NCBI RefSeq assembly: GCF_009498215.1
Contig: NZ_CP043498.1
Coordinates: 3,698,001 to 3,762,000 of the forward strand
From: Rhizobium grahamii
GTDB taxonomy: Bacteria; Pseudomonadota; Alphaproteobacteria; Rhizobiales; Rhizobiaceae
Length of the DNA: 64,000 nucleotides
Direction: 5' to 3'
Below are positions 1 through 7,898 of this stretch, piece after piece; position 1 is the first letter of the stretch, and each line of letters opens with the position of its first letter. The notes beneath the pieces are model-generated. The model was given only the letters and a program-made list of their open reading frames with translations, was not told where the DNA came from and ran no database searches. The translations under genes were made by a program, and so were the position numbers.

Positions 1-10
1 CCGTTGGGAG

Positions 11-850
11 ATGCGGCCCAATCATCTGACGCGTCATCTAAAGGAACGCCAATTTAGTTTGAACGTGAAAGCTGTAATGATCACACCGGAAATGGCTGAG
101 ACGATCTTGGCCTCACGCGGACCGAACAGACAGGTGTCCGCTCCGGTTATCAACAAATACGCGCGGGACATGCTGGCCGGACGTTGGCTGTTAAACGGCC
201 AAACGATAAAGATAAGCAATGAAGGTCGCTTGCTCGACGGGCAGCATAGGCTCGAGGCTGCAAAGAAAGCTCAATGTTCGTTCCCATCGCTCATTGTTGA
301 GGGTCTTTCAGAGGAGACCTTTGCATCCTTGGATATTGGGAGAAAACGGGCGGTAAGCGACATTTTGCGGGAAAGGGGAGAAAGCAACACGACGAGTCTT
401 GCTTCTGCTCTCAGGTGGCTCTGGATGATAGACAACGGCGTTATCTTGTCGGCGAATTCATCACCCACTAACGGAGAATTGCTCGATCTTCTTCAGCAAA
501 ATCCAGAGATTAGAGGCAGCTTGAAGCATGTCTCGCCGATGCGTGATATGATGGGTGGCGGTATAGCGGCTGCGCTTCATCGAACGTTTTCTCGAAAAGA
601 CATCGTTAAGGCGAATGAGTTCTTCGCTCGTCTGATTGATGGTGTTCAACTAACCGAACAAAGTCCTATCAGGCATTTGAGAGAAAGGCTTATCCGCACG
701 CGTGCCTCACACCGACTGCGTCTTGCCGAAGCGGAACGCGTCGCTATCAGTGTGAAGGCATGGAATGCATATCGCGAGTCCCGTCCGATGCATTTGTTAG
801 TCTGGCGAAACCGTGGAGCTGGGCGCGAAGCCTTACCTTCGGTGATGTGA
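11..850 (+). CDS. ParB/Srx-like nuclease-fold protein, accessory region
   Basis: The protein has about 279 residues. Near residues 65-80 it carries NGQTIKISNEGRLLDGQHRL, the signature of ParB-like N-terminal domains found in plasmid, phage and island proteins. No HTH is obvious, so it is probably not a chromosome-partition ParB. The reading frame stays open to the left edge, so the ATG at 11 may be internal; another ATG lies at 77. Base composition is clearly less GC-rich than in the core genes from 1128 on, and the gene is followed after 6 bases by a small unknown gene, both signs of horizontally acquired DNA. The fold class is fairly supported. The biological role is unknown. Confidence 0.6.
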   Translation: MRPNHLTRHLKERQFSLNVKAVMITPEMAETILASRGPNRQVSAPVINKYARDMLAGRWLLNGQTIKISNEGRLLDGQHRLEAAKKAQCSFPSLIVEGLSEETFASLDIGRKRAVSDILRERGESNTTSLASALRWLWMIDNGVILSANSSPTNGELLDLLQQNPEIRGSLKHVSPMRDMMGGGIAAALHRTFSRKDIVKANEFFARLIDGVQLTEQSPIRHLRERLIRTRASHRLRLAEAERVAISVKAWNAYRESRPMHLLVWRNRGAGREALPSVM

Positions 851-856
851 GGTTCT

Positions 857-1054
857 ATGTCAAAGAAGAACGCACACCAAAATACCCGGCTTGACGAGGA
901 AAAGTTGGCGTTCCTGTGCAGCGTGGCTGGAGCCATGAAAACCGACCGCTCCGACGTTACCCGAAAAATGATCGAGTTCTTGCAGCGGCTAGGAGTTGAA
1001 AAGGCGGCGGATTTCCTCACGAACAGCGGGAAATCCAGTCCCTCCTCATCATAA
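857..1054 (+). CDS. small hypothetical protein (65 aa)
   Basis: This is a short hydrophilic protein with a predicted helical middle (LAFLCSVAGAMKTDR, then MIEFLQRLGVEKAADF) and a serine-rich tail. It starts 6 bases after the ParB-like gene, on the same strand, so the two are probably co-transcribed. An ATG preceded by GTGAGGTTCT gives a reasonable ribosome site. I do not recognise a family. It shares the lower-GC composition of the preceding gene and is the last gene before the 3' end of guaA. Confidence 0.45.
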   Translation: MSKKNAHQNTRLDEEKLAFLCSVAGAMKTDRSDVTRKMIEFLQRLGVEKAADFLTNSGKSSPSSS

Positions 1055-1059
1055 TCTAC

Positions 1060-1077
1060 AAGCTTCCATCGAAGCTT
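1060..1077. terminator. short hairpin after the accessory gene pair
   Basis: AAGCTTC, a four-base loop and GAAGCTT form a perfect 7-bp stem just after the stop codon of the 65-residue gene. No T-run follows, so it is only a weak terminator candidate. It lies between the convergent accessory genes and guaA. Confidence 0.3.
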
Positions 1078-1127
1078 AGATACGCTAAACCGATCTTCGT
1101 TGGAAAGTCATGCCGATCAAATAGCCA

Positions 1128-2690
1128 TCACTCCCACTCGATCGTGCCCGGCGGCTTGCTGGTCACGTCATACACCACGCGGTTGATGCCCCGTACCTCG
1201 TTGATGATGCGGGTGGCGGCGCGGCCGAGGAATTCCATGTCGTAATGATAGAAATCCGCTGTCATGCCGTCGACCGAGGTGACGGCGCGCAGCGCGCAGA
1301 CGAATTCGTAGGTGCGGCCGTCGCCCATGACGCCGACGGTCTGGACGGGGAGCAGCACGGCGAAGGCCTGCCAGATCGCGTCGTAGAGACCGGCCTTGCG
1401 GATTTCGTCCAGATAGATCGCGTCCGCTTCGCGCAGGATCTCGAGCTTCTCGCGGGTGATGCCGCCGGGGCAGCGGATCGCGAGGCCGGGGCCCGGGAAG
1501 GGGTGGCGGCCGATGAAGCTATCGGGCAGGCCGAGCTCCTTGCCGAGCACGCGCACTTCGTCCTTGAAGAGTTCGCGCAGCGGCTCGACGAGCTGCATGT
1601 TCATGCGCTCGGGCAGGCCGCCGACATTGTGGTGCGACTTGATCGTCACCGACGGGCCGCCGGTGAAGGAAACGCTTTCGATGACGTCGGGATAGAGCGT
1701 GCCCTGGCCGAGGAAGTCGGCGCCGCCGAGCTTCTTGGCCTCTTCCTCGAAGGTCTCGATGAACAGGCGACCGATGATCTTGCGCTTGGTTTCCGGATCC
1801 GAAACGCCCTCGAGCTCGCCGATGAACTTGTCGGAAGCGTCGACGTGGATCAGGTCCAGATTGTAGTGTTCGCGGAACATGGCGACGACATTGGCCGCCT
1901 CGTCCTTGCGCATCAGGCCGTGGTCGACGAGCACGCAGGTGAGCTTGTCGCCGATAGCCTCGTGGATCAAAAGCGCCGCGACGGAGCTGTCGACGCCGCC
2001 CGAGAGCGCACAGAGCACGCGCTTGTCGCCGACCTGCTTGCGGATCTCGTCCACCGCTTTCTGGCGGTAGGCCGACATCGACCAGTCGCCCTTGATGCCG
2101 GCGATGTTGTGAATGAAGTTGCCGATCAGCTTGGCGCCATCGGGCGTATGCACCACCTCGGGGTGGAACTGCACGCCGTAATACTTGCGCTTCTCGTCGG
2201 CGATGAAGGCGTAAGGCGCGTTCGGCGAGGTCGCGACGACCTTGAAGCCTTCGGGAAGGGCGGTGACGCGGTCGCCATGGCTCATCCAGACCTGGTGGCG
2301 CGAGCCCTTCGACCAGAGGCCTTCGAACAGTTCGCTGTCTTCGTCGACTTCGAGGAAGGCGCGGCCGAATTCGCGGTGATGGCCGCTCTCGACCTTACCG
2401 CCGAGCTGCATGCACATCGTCTGCTGGCCGTAGCAGATGCCGAAAACGGGAAGGCCGCTGTCGAAGATGATCTGGGGGGCGCGGGGCGAACCCTCGTCGA
2501 CCGTCGAGGCCGGGCTGCCGGACAGGATCACGGCTTTCGGCTTCAGGCTCTTGAAGCCTTCTTCGGCGGACTGGAAGGGAACGATCTCGCAGTAGACGCC
2601 CGCTTCGCGCACGCGGCGCGCGATCAGCTGGGTTACCTGGCTGCCGAAATCGACGATGAGAACGCTGTCGGGATGTGCTGTCTGGGTCAT
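1128..2690 (-). CDS. guaA: GMP synthase (glutamine-hydrolysing)
   Basis: This enzyme converts XMP to GMP using glutamine and ATP, the last step of guanine nucleotide synthesis in the cytoplasm. The 520-residue length is standard. A class I glutamine amidotransferase domain fills the first ~200 residues, with nucleophile Cys86 in FGICYGQQ and the His/Glu pair in GVQFHPE near residue 177. The ATP-pyrophosphatase P-loop LSGGVDSSV lies near residue 229, followed by the C-terminal dimerisation domain ending KPPGTIEWE. All key residues are present. The 3' end of guaA is a known integration site for genomic islands, and the low-GC accessory segment begins directly beyond it. Confidence 0.98.
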   Translation of the reverse strand: MTQTAHPDSVLIVDFGSQVTQLIARRVREAGVYCEIVPFQSAEEGFKSLKPKAVILSGSPASTVDEGSPRAPQIIFDSGLPVFGICYGQQTMCMQLGGKVESGHHREFGRAFLEVDEDSELFEGLWSKGSRHQVWMSHGDRVTALPEGFKVVATSPNAPYAFIADEKRKYYGVQFHPEVVHTPDGAKLIGNFIHNIAGIKGDWSMSAYRQKAVDEIRKQVGDKRVLCALSGGVDSSVAALLIHEAIGDKLTCVLVDHGLMRKDEAANVVAMFREHYNLDLIHVDASDKFIGELEGVSDPETKRKIIGRLFIETFEEEAKKLGGADFLGQGTLYPDVIESVSFTGGPSVTIKSHHNVGGLPERMNMQLVEPLRELFKDEVRVLGKELGLPDSFIGRHPFPGPGLAIRCPGGITREKLEILREADAIYLDEIRKAGLYDAIWQAFAVLLPVQTVGVMGDGRTYEFVCALRAVTSVDGMTADFYHYDMEFLGRAATRIINEVRGINRVVYDVTSKPPGTIEWE

Positions 2691-2783
2691 GGCGAGCCTT
2701 TAATGAAAAGCACCCGGTCTTGCAATGCGGGAAATCCGCCGCAAGGGCATTTTATTGTGCTGATTGTCCCGCTTTCGCAGGGG

Positions 2784-3422
2784 TTAGAACCAGAATACGC
2801 CGTCCTCCAGCGCCGTAAACAGGCTGTCGACGGCATAGGACAGCTTGCGGTCGATGACGTGCAGATATTCGGTCCAGCCGGAAATGTGCTGCAGCTCTTC
2901 CACACCATCAGAGATGCCGCGCAATCCGATCAGGGGAAGCTTGTAGGCCTGGCAGGCGCGCAGGACGGCGAAGGTTTCCATGTCGACCATGTCGGCGCCG
3001 ATGCCGTTGTAGGCCTGTCCGGATACGACGTTGCCGCCGGTCGACAGGCTCGCCTCGGGAATGCCGGGGATGCGGAGCGGCAGATCGATGGTCGCCGGCA
3101 GGTCGAGGAAGGGTGTGCGTCCCTTTTCAAAACCGAGTGGCGAAGCGTCCATGTCCCGATAGGAAACGGAGCTGACCTGGTAGACTTCGGTTTGCTCGAG
3201 CTTGGCGGAACCCGCGGAGCCGAGCGATACGACGAGCTGCGGCATGTCGCCTTGCTGATCCAGTCCCGAGAGCGCGCGCGTCAGGACGACGGCGGCTTCG
3301 ACCGGCCCGACGCCGGTCATCAATGGTTCGAAGCGTGAGCGCAGGAAGGGACCATACTCGGCCTCCGCCGCCATCACGAAGAGGATGGATTTGCCGGCGA
3401 CCGACTTCAACTCGAACTTCAT
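2784..3422 (-). CDS. mtnN: 5'-methylthioadenosine/S-adenosylhomocysteine nucleosidase-like protein
   Basis: This is a PNP/UDP phosphorylase-fold protein of 212 residues, expected to hydrolyse the glycosidic bond of methylthioadenosine or adenosylhomocysteine. Visible motifs are the N-terminal strand ILFVMAAEAEYG with a candidate catalytic Glu, the SLGSAGSAK phosphate/ribose loop, the ribose-binding VDMETFAVL, and LRGISDG carrying the catalytic-type Asp. I chose the ATG at 3422 because it gives the normal family length and a 4-base ATGA overlap with the upstream thioesterase, although the frame stays open further upstream. The overlap implies translational coupling. Exact substrate preference (MTA, SAH or another nucleoside) cannot be read from the sequence. 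Confidence 0.85.
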   Translation of the reverse strand: MKFELKSVAGKSILFVMAAEAEYGPFLRSRFEPLMTGVGPVEAAVVLTRALSGLDQQGDMPQLVVSLGSAGSAKLEQTEVYQVSSVSYRDMDASPLGFEKGRTPFLDLPATIDLPLRIPGIPEASLSTGGNVVSGQAYNGIGADMVDMETFAVLRACQAYKLPLIGLRGISDGVEELQHISGWTEYLHVIDRKLSYAVDSLFTALEDGVFWF

Positions 3423-3868
3423 CCCGTAATTCCCTCTCTGCCACGGATGATCATCATGGTGCTCGTCATCGAGGCGATCAGCTTTGCCGCCCCGTCGCCG
3501 ACCGCGTATCCGCGACCGTCTGCAACGATGATGTTGCTGCCCGGCTTTGTGATCTCGCCGCGGAAAAGAAAGCGGTCGCCACGCCCCGGCGACATCAGGT
3601 TGACCTTGAATTCGATGGTCAGGATCGATGCTTCCGCGTCGATGACGGTATAGGCGGCGAAACCGCAGGCGGAATCGAGCGCCGCCGAAATGACGCCGGC
3701 ATGCAGGATCCCGTGCTGCTGCGTGAGCTTCACATCGAACGGCAGCTCGATTTCCACCATCGCGTGCTCGATACGCGTCAATTCGGCACCGATCGTCTGC
3801 AATGCCGCTTGGCGTGCAAAATTCTGGCGGATTCGCTCGCGAAAGTCGCCGTGCTGCTCTTCTGTCAT
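3419..3868 (-). CDS. PaaI-family hotdog thioesterase
   Basis: This 149-residue single-domain hotdog protein is expected to hydrolyse acyl-CoA thioesters. The motif QQHGILHAGVISAALDSACG near residues 50-70 matches the HGG...D active-site helix of the PaaI/YbgC-like group, with an I in place of the second G. The gene is first of a two-gene unit and its stop overlaps the nucleosidase start by 4 bases. The role in the cell and the acyl substrate are not apparent from context. Confidence 0.82.
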   Translation of the reverse strand: MTEEQHGDFRERIRQNFARQAALQTIGAELTRIEHAMVEIELPFDVKLTQQHGILHAGVISAALDSACGFAAYTVIDAEASILTIEFKVNLMSPGRGDRFLFRGEITKPGSNIIVADGRGYAVGDGAAKLIASMTSTMMIIRGREGITG

Positions 3869-4078
3869 CAGATGTGCCCTCTTGCGGGCGTGAAAGTGGC
3901 ATGACGCGCGGCATTCGACAAGCGCTGAAACGACCGACTTTTCCGTGAGTGTCGCAGGGTCGCGATACGTAAAGATTGGATTCAGTCTTTCTTGGTAAAT
4001 CTCTGTTAGCCATGTGTCCTGGGGATCAGTTTTTCTCGAAAAGGCGTACCTCCGTCCTTGTTTTGCGTGCGAGTTGTT

Positions 4079-5143
4079 ATGCGTTTATCGGCTGTCCCAG
4101 CGATCGTCCTTGCCTGCCTGACCTTGTCGGGTTGCTCGTCCAGTTTGGGCCCGGAACCGCTGTTGAATGTTGGCCCGTCGTCAGAGACGACGAGCTCCGT
4201 GGTGCGCCCGACCGCGCCGGTTCCGGCAGCGGAAGTGGCTCAGGTCGCGGATGTCGAGCCGGCGCAGCCCAAGGTGCCGCCGCAGCCGATGCCGCACGAA
4301 TTGGCCTGGGCAGGGGCTGTTCCACAGTCGCCCGCCTTCCTGCAGCAGCAAAACGCAGTACCGACAGCCATGCCCGTTCCATCCGACCGGCCGCTCGCAA
4401 TGTCCGAGCCTGACGACACCGACATGGATGCGCCGCCGCGCCGCTCGCGCAGCCGTATCTTCAGCCATCGTTTCCGTGACGCCAAGCCGATCAACTTCGG
4501 TTCGGCCTCGCCGCGAAAGCTTGCGGTGCATGGCGTCGACGTTTCGCGCTGGCAGGGCGAGATCGATTGGCTGAAGCTGCAGTCGCAGGGCGCCAACTTC
4601 GTTTACATCAAGGCGACCGATGGCGGCGACCATCTCGATCCGATGTTCCGGAAGAACTGGCGCAATGCCCATGCCGCCGGTCTCAAGCGCGGCGCCTATC
4701 ATTTCTTCTATTGGTGCCGAACAGCCGGCGAGCAGGCGGACTGGTTCATCCGTAATGTACCGCGGGAAGCCAACGCCCTGCCGCCGGTCATCGATGTCGA
4801 ATGGAACGGCGAATCCAGCTGCAAGCGTCGTGTCTCGCCCGAAAAGGTTCGCGAGAAGATGCAGGTCTTCATGGACAAGCTCGAGCGGCACTATGGTCAG
4901 CGTCCGATCATCTACACTGCACCGGACTTCTATCGCGACAATCTGAAGGGCGCGTTCATGGATTATCCCTTCTGGCTGCGCTCGGTCGCCGCGCACCCTT
5001 CAAAGGTCTATCCGGGCCGCAAGTGGGTCTTCTGGCAGTATTCGGGCTCCGGCATCTCGCACGGCGTCGACAACCGCATCGACCTGAATGTCTTCCACGG
5101 CAACGAGGATGACTGGCACGATTGGCTGTCATCCAGGACCTGA
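4079..5143 (+). CDS. GH25 lysozyme-like lipoprotein
   Basis: This is a predicted peptidoglycan muramidase anchored by lipid. From the ATG at 4079 the protein has about 354 residues. A signal peptide ends in the lipobox LSGC with Cys19, followed by a long Pro/Ala-rich linker to about residue 130. The C-terminal ~200 residues are a GH25 domain: GVDVSRWQGEIDW opens the barrel, FVYIKATDGG follows, and VIDVEWNG holds the catalytic Asp/Glu type residues, with a closing WVFWQYSGSG. An ATG 21 bases upstream in the same frame is possible but spoils the signal peptide. It probably remodels the cell's own wall. Confidence 0.88.
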   Translation: MRLSAVPAIVLACLTLSGCSSSLGPEPLLNVGPSSETTSSVVRPTAPVPAAEVAQVADVEPAQPKVPPQPMPHELAWAGAVPQSPAFLQQQNAVPTAMPVPSDRPLAMSEPDDTDMDAPPRRSRSRIFSHRFRDAKPINFGSASPRKLAVHGVDVSRWQGEIDWLKLQSQGANFVYIKATDGGDHLDPMFRKNWRNAHAAGLKRGAYHFFYWCRTAGEQADWFIRNVPREANALPPVIDVEWNGESSCKRRVSPEKVREKMQVFMDKLERHYGQRPIIYTAPDFYRDNLKGAFMDYPFWLRSVAAHPSKVYPGRKWVFWQYSGSGISHGVDNRIDLNVFHGNEDDWHDWLSSRT

Positions 5144-5151
5144 GCGGACCT

Positions 5152-5604
5152 TCAGTTCAGGTAAACGATCGAGGCGTTGAGTGCGGTGGCGAACGCCACC
5201 CAACCGGCATAGGGAACGAAGAGCAGGGCGGAGACCCTGTTCGCGTTCCAGCGGTTGCGGATGAATGCGATCACCAGTGCAAAGAGCGCGATGATGATCG
5301 CCAGAGCCACCGCTGGCATCCGCAGGCCAAAGAAGAACGGCGACCACAGAAAGTTGAGAACCATCTGGCCGGCCCATATCAGCATGCCGACCGACAGGTG
5401 ACCTCGTAGCCATGTCTTGGCGCCGGCAATGCCGATCAGCACGTAGAGCACAGACCAGACGGGACCGAACACCGAATTAGGCGGGTTGAACGCGGGCTTG
5501 GCAAGCGATTGATACCATTCGCCCGGAAGGTTGTTCATGCCTATGACCAAGCCGCCACCAAGCGCGATGGCGACGAACACGATATAGGTCGGGACTTTGC
5601 TCAT
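5152..5604 (-). CDS. tspO: TspO/MBR family tryptophan-rich membrane protein
   Basis: About 150 residues with five predicted membrane helices. The family signature is clear in the first loop, KPAFNPPNSVFGPVWSVLY, and in the fourth helix region, LNFLWSPFFF. Bacterial TspO proteins bind porphyrins and affect regulation of stress and nutrient-deprivation genes; in Sinorhizobium meliloti TspO acts in a nutrient-deprivation locus (family knowledge). The ATG at 5604 was preferred over an upstream GTG at 5646 because the longer N-terminus is not conserved in style. The gene converges on the GH25 gene with only 8 bases between stop codons. Confidence 0.92.
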   Translation of the reverse strand: MSKVPTYIVFVAIALGGGLVIGMNNLPGEWYQSLAKPAFNPPNSVFGPVWSVLYVLIGIAGAKTWLRGHLSVGMLIWAGQMVLNFLWSPFFFGLRMPAVALAIIIALFALVIAFIRNRWNANRVSALLFVPYAGWVAFATALNASIVYLN

Positions 5605-5704
5605 CCCGCCAAAATAGGGCAATCTATGATCCACGCCAGATGCCACTTTTGCTAGCGTGCCACAGCTGAAATGGTAATCGCCTACTCGCCGGTCAACGGC
5701 GGCG

Positions 5705-6802
5705 TCACGCGCCCCTCAGCGGGGCGATGCGTGCGATGTGCTGGTCCCACGCGACATCGCTGTGCGTGGCAAGGAAGTCGCCGTCGTAGGAGGAGACGGT
5801 AAACCCGTCCCTCGAGGCGGCAATTCCCGCCGCATCGGCAACCGTCTTTTCAGACAGCACCTTGCCGCTCTTCGCGTCGATCGTGACCGCAACGCCGCCC
5901 TTTGGCGAGCTGACGCCCACCAGCCCCGCCTCGCGATTGACCGCGATCGCCCCGACATAATTCGCCAGTCGCCGCGTCGTCTCTTGCGGCAGTTCGACGA
6001 ACGCGAGATCCTCGCCCTTCGCGAAGTGTCCGACCAGCGGCGGCAGATCGTTGCGATGACCCTCGTACTGGCACGCAAACCAGATCCTGCCGGTAGCATC
6101 GATGTCGACGTGCCGCGTCGAGACTTGCGCCCATTGCGCAGGAAGCGTGTGTTTCTCCAGAAGGGCACCCGTCTTCGCGTCGATCAGCGTCAGCGAGGGC
6201 TGCATGCTGGCAAGATTGAGCTTCGTGCGGCCGAAATCCGGATGGGTCTCGATACCGCCATTTGCCACGATCAGCATCCGGCCGTCGTCGGAGACGGTCA
6301 TGTCGTGCGGCCCGACGCCATAGGTCTCGAATTCGCCGAGCCGGGCAAAGCGGTTCGTCGCGTCGTAAAGCCCGATCATGCCCCGATCGCCCTCGAAATC
6401 GTTCTCGCTGGCGTAGAGAATGCGGCCATCCGGCGAAAAGGCGCCGTGCCCGTAGAAATGCCGTCCCTCGGCTGAGGTTATGACGATCGGCTCGTCGCGA
6501 CCACGCGGATCGAAAATCATGGCATAGGTGCCGGGACGCCGCGCAAAGGCAACGGCCTTGCCGGTCGCCATGCTATGCGCCATGCCGTGGGCGCGCGCCG
6601 GCAGGGCAACCTGATCGACGATCTCGCCTCTCTCCGTCACCGTGGCGACGGCAAATTCGCCGCGTGCCGTGCGAAGGCCGGAGGCATAGACGGCGTCTGC
6701 CCGCTGCAGCGCCATTGCGCCACGCGGAGCAAGCCCGGCCAGAAAGCTCAGGCCCGCCGCCTTAATGAAGCTGCGTCGATCGATCGCCGCGCTGTTCCAC
6801 AT
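5705..6802 (-). CDS. Tat-exported DUF1513 protein, last gene of imelysin cassette
   Basis: 365 residues. The N-terminus has a textbook twin-arginine signal, DRRSFIKAAGLSFLAGL, ending near AMA, so the protein is exported folded and may carry a cofactor. The rest looks like a beta-propeller of the DUF1513 family, with repeated strands such as GRILYASENDFEGDRGMIG and GPHDMTVSDDGRMLIVANGG. The start lies 4 bases after the stop of the second imelysin, so it belongs to one operon with it. Proteins of this family occur next to imelysins and a DUF1111 oxidoreductase in many proteobacteria. The biochemical function is not established. Confidence 0.88.
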   Translation of the reverse strand: MWNSAAIDRRSFIKAAGLSFLAGLAPRGAMALQRADAVYASGLRTARGEFAVATVTERGEIVDQVALPARAHGMAHSMATGKAVAFARRPGTYAMIFDPRGRDEPIVITSAEGRHFYGHGAFSPDGRILYASENDFEGDRGMIGLYDATNRFARLGEFETYGVGPHDMTVSDDGRMLIVANGGIETHPDFGRTKLNLASMQPSLTLIDAKTGALLEKHTLPAQWAQVSTRHVDIDATGRIWFACQYEGHRNDLPPLVGHFAKGEDLAFVELPQETTRRLANYVGAIAVNREAGLVGVSSPKGGVAVTIDAKSGKVLSEKTVADAAGIAASRDGFTVSSYDGDFLATHSDVAWDQHIARIAPLRGA

Positions 6803-6806
6803 GAGA

Positions 6807-7898
6807 TCAATCGCCGTCGGAGAACGAGAAGCCGGCAGAGAGGCCGACCGCAGAGCCGTAATCGTCGCTGATCTTGGTAATCAACTCGCGGCTGCTGGCG
6901 AGAAGGGCATCCAGCTTCGCCCTCTCGGCGTCACTGGTCGCGACCTCGATGTCAGGATTGAGCTTGGGAACGGTCTCCAGCAGAGACTTGAAGTTCGCAT
7001 CGATCGCGTCGGCAATCGGCTTGCTGTCAGGCGGCAGCAGGTCGGCCATGCCGGCCTTCTGCCAGAGCGTGCGCAATCCTTCGAGATTGGCTGTCATCGA
7101 CTTCCAGGTATTCTTCGAGCGCCAGTAGATCGCCATGCGCGGGCGTGGCGTGCTGTCCTTGCCCTTGTAGAATTGCTCGAGCCGCTGGTCGCGAACCGTC
7201 TCGGCGCCATGCACGAGGATCCCGAGCAGGGCGGTCACGGCCTCCTTGTTGTCCATGAAGTCCTGGCTCTGCGGGCCGGGGTGCTTCCAGCTCGCCTGTA
7301 CGCCATCCGGCTTCTCCCACGCGGCGACGACTTCGCCGGCTTCGCGCTGGATGTTGCCGGCGACAGCCGCGCCATACTGGCATCGGAAGCCGTTCTTCTG
7401 CGTGGTAAGATCTTCGGAACCTGTGCCGTAGAGCACATATTCCAGCGCCGTCAGCCCCTGCAGGGCGACACTCTTTCCGGCGATCGCATCGACGGTGGTA
7501 TCCTTGGGGTCGGCCTTGGCGATCAAAGCCTGCACCTGCTTCAGGCCGACGCCCTTGCGATCAGGGTAGAACAGGATGTGTTCGAAAAGATTGTCCTGGA
7601 TGACAGGGCCGGTCTGCACGATCTCGATGATCGACCAGTAGCGGATCGTATCGTCGAAGGCCGATTTCGCCTTGTCGAGCGTCTGCTGGGTGCCGTTATC
7701 GCAGAGATCCTTCATTGCGGTCGTCAGTCGCGCCGCCGATTGCTGGGCGTTGCGGTAGCCCGGACGGATCACATCGTCCACGGCCCGCTGCATGACGGCT
7801 GGTACGGCTTCTTCATTCAGTCCGGCCTGCGGTGCGTTCTGGGCAAGAGCGGAAGAGGCGAAGGCAAGCGAGAGAAGAAGGGGATGCCAAAGGCGCAT
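6807..7898 (-). CDS. imelysin-family exported protein (second copy)
   Basis: 363 residues with a Sec signal peptide (MRLWHPLLLSLAFASSALA) and an all-helical imelysin domain. Imelysins (IrpA/ICMP, peptidase M75-like) are periplasmic or outer-membrane proteins linked to iron, without proven peptidase activity. In this copy the usual GxHxxE motif reads GLTALE, so the histidine is replaced by Thr while the Glu is kept. The start codon overlaps the stop of the upstream oxidoreductase by one base (TAATG), which shows strict coupling. It differs strongly from the imelysin at 9481-10761 and is not a recent duplicate. Confidence 0.88.
   Translation of the reverse strand: MRLWHPLLLSLAFASSALAQNAPQAGLNEEAVPAVMQRAVDDVIRPGYRNAQQSAARLTTAMKDLCDNGTQQTLDKAKSAFDDTIRYWSIIEIVQTGPVIQDNLFEHILFYPDRKGVGLKQVQALIAKADPKDTTVDAIAGKSVALQGLTALEYVLYGTGSEDLTTQKNGFRCQYGAAVAGNIQREAGEVVAAWEKPDGVQASWKHPGPQSQDFMDNKEAVTALLGILVHGAETVRDQRLEQFYKGKDSTPRPRMAIYWRSKNTWKSMTANLEGLRTLWQKAGMADLLPPDSKPIADAIDANFKSLLETVPKLNPDIEVATSDAERAKLDALLASSRELITKISDDYGSAVGLSAGFSFSDGD

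Noticed and set aside
1245..3338. A 697-codon open frame on the plus strand across guaA and its neighbour
   Set aside because: It is antisense to guaA and the nucleosidase, whose motifs are complete. Long antisense frames are common in high-GC coding DNA.
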